Source of the DNA: Couchioplanes caeruleus
Lineage (GTDB): Bacteria; Actinomycetota; Actinomycetes; Mycobacteriales; Micromonosporaceae
Assembly (NCBI RefSeq): GCF_023499255.1
Contig: NZ_CP092183.1
Location: 6,444,501 to 6,508,500, forward strand
Length of the DNA: 64,000 nt
Reading direction: 5' to 3'
The position numbers and the translations under genes were made by a program. Below are positions 44,018 through 55,244 of the stretch, in pieces. Numbering within the stretch: the first letter of the stretch is position 1; each line of letters starts with the position of its first letter. A model generated the notes under the pieces. That model was not told where the DNA came from. It made no database searches and saw only the letters and a program-made list of their open reading frames with translations.

Positions 44018-44776
44018 GTGGCCGTAGATACCAGAGTTCCTCCCCCGAAAGCGACGGCGGAGCCCGCCAAGAAGGCGCTCGGCAAGACCCCGGCGAAGCG
44101 GGCACCCCGAGGCCTCCGGTCGTCGGTCTCGCTCAAGATCCTGATGGCGGCCAGCGGGCTGCTGCTGGTCGGCTTCCTGTACATGCACATGCTCGGCAAC
44201 CTGAAGATCTTCTTCGGCGCCGACAGCTTCAACCACTACGCCCACTGGCTGCGTACGGTCGGCGTGCCGCTGCTGCCGGAGGACTGGTTCCTGTGGATCC
44301 AGCGGTTCGCGCTCTCGGCCGCCGTGATCGCGCACATCTTCGCCGCGACGGTGCTGGCCCGCCGCGCGCGCCGCGCCCGCCCGGTGCGCTACGTGCACCG
44401 GCCCAAGGTGCAGGGCAGCTACGCGGCGCGCACGATGCGCTGGGGCGGCGTGATCATCCTGCTCTTCGTGATCTACCACATCCTCGACCTGACCACCGGC
44501 ACGCTGAACCCGGTCGCGGACCCGGAGCACCCGTACCGCAACGTGGTGGCGGACTTCGCGCCCGGCCGCTGGTACGTGACGCTCTTCTACACGCTCGCCG
44601 TCGTGAGCGTCGGCTTCCACCTGCGGCACGGGTTGTTCAGCGCCGCACGCACGCTGGGCCAGCGCACCCTGCGCGGTGAGCGCATCGTCCGCGCCGCCGC
44701 GCTCGTCCTCTCGGTCGCCCTCGTCGCCGGCTACCTGTCGGTGCCGTTCGCCGTGCTCACCGGATTGGTGGACTGA
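44018..44776 (+). CDS. sdhC: Succinate dehydrogenase cytochrome b subunit
   Basis: A 252-residue membrane anchor with five predicted helices, of the type-B (diheme, fumarate-reductase-like) single-polypeptide class. His residues in helices ([39 protein letters not shown]) can ligate two hemes. It docks SdhA and SdhB and passes electrons to menaquinone. GTG at 44018. The first 35 residues are Pro/Lys-rich. SdhA starts 1 bp after the stop. Confidence 0.93.
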   Translation: MAVDTRVPPPKATAEPAKKALGKTPAKRAPRGLRSSVSLKILMAASGLLLVGFLYMHMLGNLKIFFGADSFNHYAHWLRTVGVPLLPEDWFLWIQRFALSAAVIAHIFAATVLARRARRARPVRYVHRPKVQGSYAARTMRWGGVIILLFVIYHILDLTTGTLNPVADPEHPYRNVVADFAPGRWYVTLFYTLAVVSVGFHLRHGLFSAARTLGQRTLRGERIVRAAALVLSVALVAGYLSVPFAVLTGLVD

Positions 44777-44777
44777 C

Positions 44778-46714
<1,937 letters not shown>

Positions 46715-46715
<1 letters not shown>

Positions 46716-47458
46716 TGGACATTCAGGTACGCGTCTGGCGACAGTCCGGCCCCGAGGACAAGGGCCGGATGGTCACGTACGACGTCAAGGACATCTCCCC
46801 GGACGCCAGCTTCCTCGAGATGCTGGACGTCCTCAACGAGAAGCTCATCCTCGACGGCGACGACCCGGTCGCCTTCGACCACGACTGCCGCGAGGGCATC
46901 TGCGGCATGTGCGGCATGATGATCAACGGCGTGGCGCACGGTCCCGAACGGGCCACCACCACCTGCCAGCTGCACATGCGCCACTTCAAGGACGGCGACA
47001 CCATCGACGTCGAACCGTGGCGCGCGTCGGCCTTCCCGGTCATCAAGGACCTCGTGGTCAACCGCGGCGCCTTCGACCGCATCATCGCCGCGGGCGGCTA
47101 CATCACCGCCCCCACCGGCACGGCCCCGGACGCCCACGCCACCCCGGTCCCCAAGCCGGACGCGGACGCGGCGTTCGAGGCGGCCACCTGCATCGGCTGC
47201 GGCGCCTGCGTCGCGGCCTGCCCCAACGGCTCCTCGATGCTGTTCACCGCGGCGAAGGTCGCGCACCTGGGCCTGCTCCCCCAGGGCCAGCCGGAACGCG
47301 ACAGCCGCGTGGTGGACATGCTGGAGGCCCAGGACGAGGCGGGCTTCGGCGGCTGCACCAACATGGGCGAGTGCACGACGGTCTGCCCGAAGGGCATCCC
47401 GCTGACGCTCATCGGCCGGCTGAACAACGACTACCGCAAGGCGATCGGCAAGCGCTGA
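46715..47458 (+). CDS. sdhB: Succinate dehydrogenase iron-sulfur subunit
   Basis: A 247-residue protein carrying the three Fe-S clusters: plant-type ferredoxin motif [19 protein letters not shown], then [16 protein letters not shown], and [16 protein letters not shown]. It links the flavin of SdhA to the quinone site in SdhC. Its ATG overlaps the sdhA stop by 1 nt. A strong terminator follows. Confidence 0.96.
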
Positions 47459-47474
47459 CTTACGTACGGCAGAA

Positions 47475-47508
47475 ACGGCGGCCCGCGCCCTGGTGGACGG
47501 GCCGCCGT
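47475..47508 (+). terminator. Terminator of sdhCAB
   Basis: Perfect 11-bp inverted repeat ACGGCGGCCCG / CGGGCCGCCGT with a 12-nt loop, 16 bp after the sdhB stop; no U tract. Confidence 0.8.
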
Positions 47509-47559
47509 ACGGCGTCACGGGGCAGCCGGGGGCATGATCGCGGTGCCAGAATCACCGGC

Positions 47560-48723
47560 ATGGCGGACCTCCCTGGAACCGAGCCGCGCCGGCCGGTGTC
47601 GACGTTCGAGCTCTTCTTCGACCTCGTCTTCGTGTTCTCGCTCACCCGGGTCACCGCGCTGATCCTGGAACACCCCGACGCCGCCGGGGTCCTGCGCGGC
47701 ATGCTGGTCCTGGCCCTGCTCTGGTGGGCCTGGGGTGCGTACGCCTGGCTCACCAACGCCGTCGGCACCGACGGCACCGGCTCGCGCGGCGTGGTCCTCG
47801 CGGCCATGGGGGCGATGCTCGTCGTGGCGGTGGCGGTCCCGCAGGCCTCCGGGTCCGACGCGCCGGCCTTCGCGCTCGGCTACCTCGTGGTCCGGGTCCT
47901 GCACATCGTGCTGTACGCGGTGGCCGGCGGCGCGAACCGCGCGGCCATCCTCAAGCTCGCGCCCGGCAACCTGGTCGCGTCGCTGCTGTTGATCGCCGGC
48001 GTGTTCCTGCCCCACACCGTCCAGATCGTCCTGTGGGGCGTCGCCGTGCTGATCGACTACGGCACCCCGGTGCTGACCGGAGTGGGCGGCTTCACGGTCC
48101 ACGCCGGCCACTTCTTCGAACGCCACGCGCTGTTCATCATCATCGCGCTGGGCGAATCCGTCGTCGCGGTCGGCACCGGCGTCCTGCACACCGGCTCCCG
48201 CATCACCCCGCCGGCCGCGGCCGCGATCCTGCTGGCGGTGGCGGCGATCGGCGGCCTGTGGTGGACGTACTTCGACCGCGAGGCCCCGATCACCGAACAC
48301 GCCCTGGCCCGTGCGACCGGCGCCCGGCGCGCCCACCTGGCCCGCGACGTCTTCAGCTACCTCCACCTGCCGCTGGTGGCGGGCGTCGTCCTCGTCGCGG
48401 TGGGCCTCGAGAGCATCATGAGCCACCCGGCCGGCCACCTCCACGGCGTGTACGCGGCGGGCCTCGGCGGCGGCGCAGCCCTGTTCCTGCTGGGTCTTGC
48501 CGGGATCAGTCTCCGGCGGGGGGATCGGCCACGCCCGGACCACCTCGCCGCCGCGGTGGCAAGCCTCTGCCTGATCCCGGTGTCGCTCGTGCTGCCGGGC
48601 ATCCTCACGCTGCTCCTGCTGGTCGCGGTGCTGACGGTGATCGGCCTGAGGGACCGTGCCCTGCGCCGTTCCACCGCCCGGGCCGCCGAGCCCGACACCC
48701 CCGCACCCGCCACCCCGGCGTGA
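47560..48723 (+). CDS. Low-temperature-requirement A (LtrA) family membrane protein
   Basis: A 387-residue protein with ten or more helices. Signature FELFFDLVFVFSLTRVTALI near the start, and FFERHALFIIIALGESVVAVG mid-chain, both typical of LtrA proteins. Function is poorly known. ATG 47560 is chosen from the family start. The cadD-like gene is 28 bp downstream. Confidence 0.9.
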   Translation: MADLPGTEPRRPVSTFELFFDLVFVFSLTRVTALILEHPDAAGVLRGMLVLALLWWAWGAYAWLTNAVGTDGTGSRGVVLAAMGAMLVVAVAVPQASGSDAPAFALGYLVVRVLHIVLYAVAGGANRAAILKLAPGNLVASLLLIAGVFLPHTVQIVLWGVAVLIDYGTPVLTGVGGFTVHAGHFFERHALFIIIALGESVVAVGTGVLHTGSRITPPAAAAILLAVAAIGGLWWTYFDREAPITEHALARATGARRAHLARDVFSYLHLPLVAGVVLVAVGLESIMSHPAGHLHGVYAAGLGGGAALFLLGLAGISLRRGDRPRPDHLAAAVASLCLIPVSLVLPGILTLLLLVAVLTVIGLRDRALRRSTARAAEPDTPAPATPA

Positions 48724-48751
48724 CGACGGCGCTGCCGTACGGTGGGCCCGG

Positions 48752-49345
48752 ATGGGTGAGATCATGGCGGCCGCCGCGGGCGTGTTCGCCGGTACGAATG
48801 TCGACGACCTCGTCGTGCTGACGGTTCTTTTCCTGTCGGCGCGCGCCTCCGGGCGGCCCCGGCCGTGGCACATCTGGGTGGGTCAGTACGCGGGCATCGC
48901 CACCCTCGTGGCCGTCTCCGCCGTCGCCGCGCTGGGCCTGACGCTGGTGCCGGACCGGTGGGTCGGCCTGCTCGGGCTCGTACCCATCGCCTTGGGGGTC
49001 CGCGGCCTGATCGGCGCCGTGCGGGACCGGGGCGACGGGCCGCCGGAGGTGCTGACCGCGGCGAACGCGTTCGCCGTGGCCGGGGTGACCGTCGCGAACG
49101 GCGCCGACAACATCGCCGTCTACACCCCGGTGTTCCGCAGCCTGGGGATCGGCGGCAGCGTCGTGACCTGCCTGGTCTTCGCCGCGCTGGTGGCCGTGTG
49201 GTGCGCGGTGGCGTCGTGGCTCGGGTCGCACCGGCGGGTGATCGAGGTGGTGCGGCGGTACGGGCACTGGCTGGTTCCGCTGGTGTTCGTCGCGATCGGC
49301 GTGGTCATCCTGGTCGAGTCGGGGGTGCTCGGCCGGCTGACCTGA
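48752..49345 (+). CDS. CadD-like transporter
   Basis: A 197-residue protein with six helices of the cadmium-resistance (CadD/LysE-related) family: GVFAGTNVDDLVVLTVLFLSA at the start, ANGADNIAVYTPVF in the fourth helix, where acidic/Asn residues may bind metal. Substrate is not established. ATG 48752, with a second at 48764. Confidence 0.85.
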   Translation: MGEIMAAAAGVFAGTNVDDLVVLTVLFLSARASGRPRPWHIWVGQYAGIATLVAVSAVAALGLTLVPDRWVGLLGLVPIALGVRGLIGAVRDRGDGPPEVLTAANAFAVAGVTVANGADNIAVYTPVFRSLGIGGSVVTCLVFAALVAVWCAVASWLGSHRRVIEVVRRYGHWLVPLVFVAIGVVILVESGVLGRLT

Positions 49346-49374
49346 CCGCTGCAAGCCCGGCCATGAGCTCGGGC

Positions 49375-50592
49375 TCAGCCTCGCCACGTCCCGGTGAGCC
49401 ACCCGGAACGGCCGGCGGGGTCCGACCGGTCGGGCCCGCGCCGCGGCCGGAGCAGCACCGCGGCGGCCGAGGCCACGCACACCACCGCGGCCGCGATCAT
49501 GGCGGGCCGGCCACCCGCGTGCACCGCGACGGAACCCAGCGGGTTCGCCACCGCGACCGGCCCGAACATGGCCGTGGCGGCGGTGGCGGAGACGCGGCCC
49601 AGCAGGTGGTCCGGCGTACGGGCCTGCACCGCCGTGACCGCCGCGATCAGCGTCCAGGGCAGACCGGTTCCGGCGATCACCGCCCCCGCCGCCATCGCGG
49701 GCCACCACGGCAGGCAGCGGCACAGGATGCCGGCCGCGAACACGACCGTCCCGGCGACGCCCACGGCGATCTCGCCCCGCGCGGCGATGAGGCGGCCCGC
49801 GACCAGCCCGGCGACGATCGACCCGGCTCCCTGGGCGCTGAGCAGTACGCCGAGGAACGCGCTGGGCAACGCCATGTCGTCGACGACCACGGCGTACAGG
49901 GGCGCGGTCGTGAAGCCGGACATGCCGATCGAGACGCCGGCCAGCGCGACCGTCACGCGCAACGTCCGGCTCCGCCGCAGCACTCCGAGGCCGGCTCGCA
50001 ACCCTCGCTCCACCGGGACGGGCGGCGGCGGTACGGACCTCAGCCGTAGCAGGGCGTACAGCGCCGCGGCGGCCAGGGGCATGACGGCGCTGAGGACGGC
50101 GACCGCCGCGCCCCCGCGCCAGGCGTAGAGGCCGGCGCCGGCGAGGGGCGCGACGAGCTTCGTGCCTTCCTGGGCGCTGGAGCGCCAGCCGTTGACCTCG
50201 CCCAGCCGGTCCGGGGGCAGCGCCGCGGGCAGCAGCGCCGACTCGCCCGCGTCGAGCAGGACGTAGCTCAGGCCGTACGCGAGGCAGACCGCGTAGATCA
50301 GCGCGGCCTGGCCCGCGGAACGGACCGCGACCAGCGAGAGGAGGGCCACCGCGAGCGCCAGGTTCGTCCCGATGAGCAGAGGCCGGCGGGGTATCCGGTC
50401 GAGGAGGCCGCCGAGCCAGGGCCCGGCGAGGGCCGGGGCGTAGACGCACAGGCCGGCGAGGCCGGCGCGGGCGGGTGACCCGGTCAGGTCGAGGATCCAG
50501 ATCCCGGCGACGAGGGCCATGGCGGTGCTGCCGAAGCCGGACAGCAGGGAGATCGCCACGAACAGGACGGCGTTGCGACGCATGCCCTCCAT
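49375..50592 (-). CDS. Major facilitator superfamily transporter
   Basis: A 405-residue drug-exporter-like MFS protein with 10-12 helices (e.g. SLLSGFGSTAMALVAGIWILDLTGSPARAG, and loop GGLLDRIPRRPLLIG). The substrate is unknown. ATG at 50592 (or 50583). Its promoter TTGACA-N17-TGCAAT overlaps a TGTCAA-N7-TTGACA operator, so it is a likely target of the adjacent HTH regulator. Confidence 0.9.
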   Translation of the reverse strand: MEGMRRNAVLFVAISLLSGFGSTAMALVAGIWILDLTGSPARAGLAGLCVYAPALAGPWLGGLLDRIPRRPLLIGTNLALAVALLSLVAVRSAGQAALIYAVCLAYGLSYVLLDAGESALLPAALPPDRLGEVNGWRSSAQEGTKLVAPLAGAGLYAWRGGAAVAVLSAVMPLAAAALYALLRLRSVPPPPVPVERGLRAGLGVLRRSRTLRVTVALAGVSIGMSGFTTAPLYAVVVDDMALPSAFLGVLLSAQGAGSIVAGLVAGRLIAARGEIAVGVAGTVVFAAGILCRCLPWWPAMAAGAVIAGTGLPWTLIAAVTAVQARTPDHLLGRVSATAATAMFGPVAVANPLGSVAVHAGGRPAMIAAAVVCVASAAAVLLRPRRGPDRSDPAGRSGWLTGTWRG

Positions 50593-50616
50593 CCTCAAAA
50601 GCTGAGCAGGATTGCA

Positions 50617-50639
50617 GCAACCCCAGACCGCCATGTCAA
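50617..50639 (-). promoter_or_regulatory. Promoter of the MFS gene
   Basis: Reverse strand TTGACA (50639-50634), 17-nt spacer, TGCAAT. The -35 is one arm of the operator. Confidence 0.65.
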
Positions 50640-50652
50640 CGTGCCATTGACA
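50634..50652. promoter_or_regulatory. Operator at the MFS promoter
   Basis: TGTCAA-CGTGCCA-TTGACA, a 6-7-6 inverted repeat. It overlaps the end of the HTH regulator gene and the -35 of the MFS gene. Confidence 0.75.
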
Positions 50653-51112
50653 AGGCCGCTCGCAGCTTCTCGACCGCCGGCCGGACATGACCGGGAAGTC
50701 GTGCCCGGCCGGCGGCGAGATCGTCGGCAGCCTGGCACGCGAGTGCGTACAGGCCGCTCGGAGCGGCGTCCACGGCGATCGCGACGGTGTCGCGCACCAG
50801 AGCCGCACGCGCGAAGCGTTGCTTCCAGCGCGGGTCGGCGGCGATGGCGCGGTGCAGGTCGGACACCGCTTCGCGGAGAACCACGATGCCGGCGGCGTAC
50901 CGGAGATCCTCGTCGGTGCGGCGCGCGCGGGCCGCCGCCAGCAGGCGCTGGCGGCGCTGCTCGGCGGCCTGCCGGCTGGCCAGGCCGAGCACGCCGGCGA
51001 TCTGCGCCCAGGTCGCACCGCCCTGCCGGGCACGGTCGATGAGCTCGAGCTCGCGCTCGTCGAGCCGGGCGCGCGCCGGGCCCAGCTCGGCGAGCTGATC
51101 GAGATCCGTCAC
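50636..51112 (-). CDS. HTH transcriptional regulator of MFS gene
   Basis: 158 residues. A sigma-like HTH lies at residues about 25-60 (RARQGGATWAQIAGVLGLASRQAAEQRRQRLL), followed by a helical C-terminal region. A GTG at 51112 is preferred to a frame reaching 51145, because the operator 51114-51134 would otherwise fall inside the coding sequence. Two TGTCAA-N7-TTGACA sites flank it (upstream of itself and over the MFS promoter), which is the pattern of an autoregulated repressor. Confidence 0.7.
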   Translation of the reverse strand: MTDLDQLAELGPARARLDERELELIDRARQGGATWAQIAGVLGLASRQAAEQRRQRLLAAARARRTDEDLRYAAGIVVLREAVSDLHRAIAADPRWKQRFARAALVRDTVAIAVDAAPSGLYALACQAADDLAAGRARLPGHVRPAVEKLRAALSMAR

Positions 51113-51113
51113 C

Positions 51114-51134
51114 GTGTCAACGGTACATTGACAC
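51114..51134. promoter_or_regulatory. Operator upstream of the HTH regulator
   Basis: GTGTCAA-CGGTACA-TTGACAC, a perfect 7-7-7 inverted repeat 2 bp before the regulator start codon; it shares TGTCAA-N7-TTGACA with the site at 50634-50652. Confidence 0.75.
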
Positions 51135-51135
51135 G

Positions 51136-52611
51136 TTACGAGCACCGGCCGCCGTCGGCAGCAGAGCAGAGCAGCCGCTCCTCGTCGGCCGGCACACCGG
51201 CGACCGGTCCGGGTCCGCCCTCCGTGGCCGGTGCTGCCGAACCGGCCGGGACCAGCGCGGTCAGCACGATCGCGCCAAGCACGAATCCGGCCGCCGTCAG
51301 GTACGCCCGGGCGTACCCGTCCCGCAGCGCCTCGACCGGGGCGGCCCCGTCGGCGGCGTGCGCTCCGGTGACCCGGGCGGCGACCACGGCCAGCACCGCC
51401 AGCCCGAGCGCCGCCCCCGCCTGCTGCGCGGTGTTGGCCAGGCCGGAGATCAGCCCGGTGTCACCCGGTCCGGCGCCGGCCATCGCCAGCATGATGATCG
51501 CCGGGATCACCACACCGATGCCCAGGCCCATGACGATCAGGCCCGGCAGCACGTCGGTGAGGTAGCGCGCGCCGACCGGCATCCCGGTCATCAGCAGCAG
51601 CCCGGCCGCCAGCGCCGCGAGCCCGCCCAGCAGCACCGGCTTCACGCCCAGGCGGGCGGTCAGCCGGGGCGCCGCGAACAGGGAGACCAGGCCGATCACG
51701 ATCGGCGTGGGGACGAACGCCAGGCCCGTACCCGTCGCGTCGAGCCCGAGGACCCGCTGCAGGAACAGGGCGTTGACGAACTGGAAGCCCATCCCGGTGG
51801 CGAAGATGAGGATGAGCGCGGCGCAGGCGAGCAGCAGACGGCGACTGCGCAGCACGCGCAACGGCACGAGGGGGTGGCGGGCGGACCGCTGCCGGAGCAG
51901 GAACCCGGCGACGAGGAGCACCGCGAGGGCCCCGTACGGACCACTGCCGTCCACGATGGCGTAGACGCCCGCCGACAGTCCGACGGTGATCAGCGCCGCG
52001 CCGGCCACGTCGGTGCCCGCCCGCAGGCCCGGCCCGGCCTCGCGGGGCAGCACCCGCAGCGCCGCGATCAGGACGCCGGCGCCGATGGGTACGTTCACCA
52101 GGAAGATCCACGGCCAGCCGGCGGCCTCGGTGAGCAGCCCGCCCGCGACGAAGCCGGCCGCCGCGCCGCCGGCCTGGGTGAAGCTGTAGACACCGATCGC
52201 GCGGGCCTGGGCGGCCGGTTCGGGGTGCAGCCGCACGATCAGGCTGAAGATCACCGCCGAGGCGAGGGCGCCGCCCACCCCCTGCACGAAGCGGCCCGCC
52301 ACGAGCAGGGCGGGGGTGCCGGCCAGGCCGCAGAGCAGGCTGGCGGCGGTGAACACGACCAGCCCGGTGAGGAAGACGGCCCGGGCGCCCACGAGGTCGC
52401 CGAGCCGGCCCGAGAGCAGCAGCAGGCCGGCGAAGCCGACCAGGTATCCGTTGACGACCCAGGCCACTCCCGCGGCGGAGAAGCCGAGGTCGGACTGGAT
52501 GGTGGGCACGGCGACCGCCACGATCGTGCTGTCCAGCACGATCATGAGCGCCATGGCACAGAGCACCGCCAGGGCGGCGGCACGGTTGCGGGGGTACGCG
52601 GAGACGGCCAT
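51136..52611 (-). CDS. DHA2-family (14-helix) drug exporter
   Basis: A 491-residue proton-coupled drug exporter of the EmrB/QacA type: motif LDSTIVAVAVPTIQSDLGFS in helix 1, SGRLGDLVGARAVFL in the first cytosolic loop, and 14 helices. Substrate unknown. ATG at 52611. The divergent-oriented control is unclear; a MarR gene lies upstream in the same direction, 44 bp away, probably as its repressor. Confidence 0.92.
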   Translation of the reverse strand: MAVSAYPRNRAAALAVLCAMALMIVLDSTIVAVAVPTIQSDLGFSAAGVAWVVNGYLVGFAGLLLLSGRLGDLVGARAVFLTGLVVFTAASLLCGLAGTPALLVAGRFVQGVGGALASAVIFSLIVRLHPEPAAQARAIGVYSFTQAGGAAAGFVAGGLLTEAAGWPWIFLVNVPIGAGVLIAALRVLPREAGPGLRAGTDVAGAALITVGLSAGVYAIVDGSGPYGALAVLLVAGFLLRQRSARHPLVPLRVLRSRRLLLACAALILIFATGMGFQFVNALFLQRVLGLDATGTGLAFVPTPIVIGLVSLFAAPRLTARLGVKPVLLGGLAALAAGLLLMTGMPVGARYLTDVLPGLIVMGLGIGVVIPAIIMLAMAGAGPGDTGLISGLANTAQQAGAALGLAVLAVVAARVTGAHAADGAAPVEALRDGYARAYLTAAGFVLGAIVLTALVPAGSAAPATEGGPGPVAGVPADEERLLCSAADGGRCS

Positions 52612-52655
52612 GAACGCGACCGTAGCAGATGGTTCGGATGCAGACTATCTACTTG

Positions 52656-53138
52656 TCACGCAGTTGCCCGCTGCCGCGCCCGGCGCACCGGCCGGGGCCC
52701 GTCCCCCGGTGCACCCTCGACCAGCTGGTGCAACGCGGCGACGAACGCGGCACGGGCCGGCTCCGGCAGCGCCTCCAGCGCCTCGGCGTGCACCCGGTCG
52801 ACGATGCGCTGCCCCTCCTCGGCGGCCCGGCGGCCCTCCTCGGTGACCGCGATGATCCGCGCCCGCCGGTCGGCCACGGACGGGCGGCGCCGGGCGAGGC
52901 CCCGGCGCTCCAGCTCGTCGACCGTGCTGACCATCGTCGTCTTGTCGAGGTCGGCGAGGGCCGCGAGCTGGATCTGCGTCCGTTCCTCCTCGAGCGCGTG
53001 CACCAGCACACACTGCATCCGCGGGGTCAGCCCGACGCCGGCGAGCGCCGCGGCCAGCCGGTTGTTCATGGCGTGACCGGCCGAGTTCAGCAGGCCCGTG
53101 AGATCGCGGACGGTACGGGCGGGCGCGTCGGAAGCCAT
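52656..53138 (-). CDS. MarR-family transcriptional regulator
   Basis: A 160-residue winged-helix regulator. DNA-binding helices IQLAALADLDKTTMVSTVDELERRGLARRRPSVADRR (recognition helix and wing). It is likely to repress the adjacent DHA2 exporter gene. An imperfect inverted repeat (AGAT/ATCT arms, 52630-52660) lies in the gap, but I am not confident of it. Confidence 0.9.
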   Translation of the reverse strand: MASDAPARTVRDLTGLLNSAGHAMNNRLAAALAGVGLTPRMQCVLVHALEEERTQIQLAALADLDKTTMVSTVDELERRGLARRRPSVADRRARIIAVTEEGRRAAEEGQRIVDRVHAEALEALPEPARAAFVAALHQLVEGAPGDGPRPVRRARQRATA

Positions 53139-53162
53139 GCACCGAGCCTATCCGCGGCGGGC

Positions 53163-54542
53163 CTACCCGACGCCGGGCCGCGTCATCAACGGTGCCCGCA
53201 GGTGCAGCGCCAGATCGGGGGTGGTCAGAGGCACGGTGCTCCAGGTCGCTGTCGCCGTACCGCCGTCGACCATCAGCCGTACCCGATGGGGGGTGGTGAT
53301 GACGAAGAGGTCGGCGACGAACGTGTCACCCTGCCAGGCGCCGGACGCGACGACCGGCCGGCCCAGCGGTGAGCTCTCCCGCCACCCGCCATGACCGACC
53401 TCGACCGTACCGATCGACTCGAGCCGCAGCCGCCACCCGCCGTCGACCGGTTCCACCACCACCGCGGAGCCCGCGGGCAGCGGCGGATCCGCGGCCGCCA
53501 CCACCGTCGCCTTCGCCGTACGCCCCGGCCCGGCCCGGCCCGCCACCAGCGGGAACGACAGCCGCCGCAGCCGGTCGGCGAGCACCTCGTCGTCGCGTGC
53601 GCTGCCCGGACGGCCGATGCCGGGCGACAGGCACTCCCAGACCGCGTCGGGCGTGCCACCGGGCTCCGGGCTGTGGCTGGTCACGACCACGACGAGGTCG
53701 AGCGACGGGATGACGACGCAGTGCTGGCCGAAGGCCCCGTCGGCGTAGAAGCCGTGCTCCGAGACCCAGAACTGATAGCCGTAGCCGCGGGCCGAGTCGT
53801 CCACGGACGGCGGGATGACCGAGTGCGGCCGGGTGGCCGCCTCCACCCACTCGCGCGGGACCAGCTGCCGGTCGCCCCATCGCCCGCCGCGCAGCAGCAG
53901 CTCACCGTAGGCGGCGACGGCCTCGGTCGTCAGGTGCAGGCCGTGGAAGCCGAACGCCTTGCCGCTCGCCACCAGGTCCCAGTCGGCGCAGCCGGCACCC
54001 ATCGGCTGCAAGAGCCGCTCGTCGAGGAACTCCCGCAGGTCCCGGCCGGTGACCCGCTCGACGATGCGGGCCAGCACGAACGTGGTCGCGTTGTCGTAGG
54101 CGAACCCGGTGCCGGTGAACGGCACCCGCAGGAAGCCCTTCACCAGGTCGTCCGGCTCGAGCTCCCAGGCCTCGCCGAGGCTGTCCGTGGCGTGCCCGGT
54201 CGTCATCGACAGGAGGTCGTGCACCGTCAGGCGGCGAGCGTGCTCCGAGACGTCGTCCGGCACGTGGTCGGGCAGCACGTCGACCACCCGGTCGCCGAGC
54301 GCGAGCAGCCCGTCCGCGATCACCAGCCCGACCGCCGTCGAGGTGAACGACTTGGTCACCGAGTAGAGCAGCGTCGGGCGATCCGCCGAGTACGGCGCCC
54401 ACCAGCCCTCGGCCACGACGTGCCCGTGGCGGACGACCATGACGGAGTGGCCCTCGACGGCCCGTTCCACGAACCGGTCCAGCAGGGCACCGATCGAGCG
54501 GGACGAGATCCCCTGGGCGGCTGGAGCAGAACGCGGAAACAT
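53163..54542 (-). CDS. Serine hydrolase, beta-lactamase-fold family
   Basis: A 459-residue class C beta-lactamase/DD-peptidase-like hydrolase. SxxK motif is SVTK at residues 61-64, YxN is YDN (near 143), and the HVGHG/HCV-type third motif is less typical. No signal peptide is visible, so it may be cytoplasmic. Substrate unknown; esterases of this fold are common. ATG 54542; GTG 54551 is an alternative. Confidence 0.85.
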   Translation of the reverse strand: MFPRSAPAAQGISSRSIGALLDRFVERAVEGHSVMVVRHGHVVAEGWWAPYSADRPTLLYSVTKSFTSTAVGLVIADGLLALGDRVVDVLPDHVPDDVSEHARRLTVHDLLSMTTGHATDSLGEAWELEPDDLVKGFLRVPFTGTGFAYDNATTFVLARIVERVTGRDLREFLDERLLQPMGAGCADWDLVASGKAFGFHGLHLTTEAVAAYGELLLRGGRWGDRQLVPREWVEAATRPHSVIPPSVDDSARGYGYQFWVSEHGFYADGAFGQHCVVIPSLDLVVVVTSHSPEPGGTPDAVWECLSPGIGRPGSARDDEVLADRLRRLSFPLVAGRAGPGRTAKATVVAAADPPLPAGSAVVVEPVDGGWRLRLESIGTVEVGHGGWRESSPLGRPVVASGAWQGDTFVADLFVITTPHRVRLMVDGGTATATWSTVPLTTPDLALHLRAPLMTRPGVG

Positions 54543-54620
54543 GACCCTCACTTCGGCGATCGTCGGTTGGAGCGGGAGGGACGACCGACGGGCCCCCGTT
54601 GCACCCGCCGGCCGTCGTCC

Positions 54621-55064
54621 TCAGTGCGCGGCCAGTTCCGCCCAGCCCGGCGCCCTCGGTGCCGAGCGCAGCGGCATCCGCGCCTCCGCCGGCGTACGGT
54701 TCCCCTTGCGCTGGTTGCAGCGCCCGCACGCGGCGACGGTGTTCTCCCAGCTGTTCGCCCCGCCGCGGGAACGCGGCAGCACGTGGTCGACAGTGGACGC
54801 GACCCCGCCGCAGTAGCCGCAGCGCCGCCCGTCGCGGCTCAGCACCCCGGCCCGCGACCAGCCCGGGCCGCGGCTGTGCCGCCAGCGCGTCACCACGTAG
54901 CTGACGAGCCGGATCACGGTCGGGATCGGGAAGACCCCGATGCGCGCGTCCGGGCGGGCCTCCTGCACGACCGCCACCTCGCGGAAGAGCATGCGGATCG
55001 CGTGCCGGACGCTGACCCGGTGCAGCGGCCCGTAGTCGGCGTTGAGTACGAGGACCACGCTCAT
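54621..55064 (-). CDS. HNH endonuclease family protein
   Basis: A 147-residue protein with an HNH domain: zinc cysteines C-GYC and CGRC, and HNH core VDHVLPRSRGGANSWENTVAACG. Compact members of this type are widespread and conserved in actinobacteria; target unknown. ATG 55064. Its transcript probably starts at about 55238 and carries a leader with a 14-codon ORF. Confidence 0.88.
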   Translation of the reverse strand: MSVVLVLNADYGPLHRVSVRHAIRMLFREVAVVQEARPDARIGVFPIPTVIRLVSYVVTRWRHSRGPGWSRAGVLSRDGRRCGYCGGVASTVDHVLPRSRGGANSWENTVAACGRCNQRKGNRTPAEARMPLRSAPRAPGWAELAAH

Positions 55065-55151
55065 CGCGGGTCACCTCCCCTGTGGTCTGCCCATGAGAAA
55101 GCCGTCCGGCCCGACAGGAGCACGGGGCGGACGGCGGTCGGCGCGCGTGCG

Positions 55152-55196
55152 TCAACCCCGGTGGCAGCCCCGGCCGTGGTGTCGGAAGGCAGTCAT
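55152..55196 (-). CDS. Short upstream ORF (MTAFRHHGRGCHRG)
   Basis: A 14-codon ORF with GGGAGATC 6-7 nt upstream. It lies in the HNH gene leader, 87 nt before that gene. Basic and His/Gly/Arg/Cys-rich. It could be a leader peptide; no terminator is evident after it. Only positional and RBS evidence. Confidence 0.4.
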   Translation of the reverse strand: MTAFRHHGRGCHRG

Positions 55197-55209
55197 GTGA
55201 TCTCCCTCG

Positions 55210-55227
55210 GGCCCGGTGATCCGGGCC
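55210..55227 (-). promoter_or_regulatory. Leader hairpin upstream of the short ORF
   Basis: GGCCCGG-TGAT-CCGGGCC, a 7-bp stem, 4-nt loop, between the predicted transcription start and the short ORF ribosome site. Confidence 0.45.
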
Positions 55228-55244
55228 ACGTCGTCGTGGAGAGA

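Noticed and set aside
50636..51145. HTH gene starting at 51145
   Set aside because: It would place a perfect operator inside the first codons; GTG 51112 puts it just upstream.
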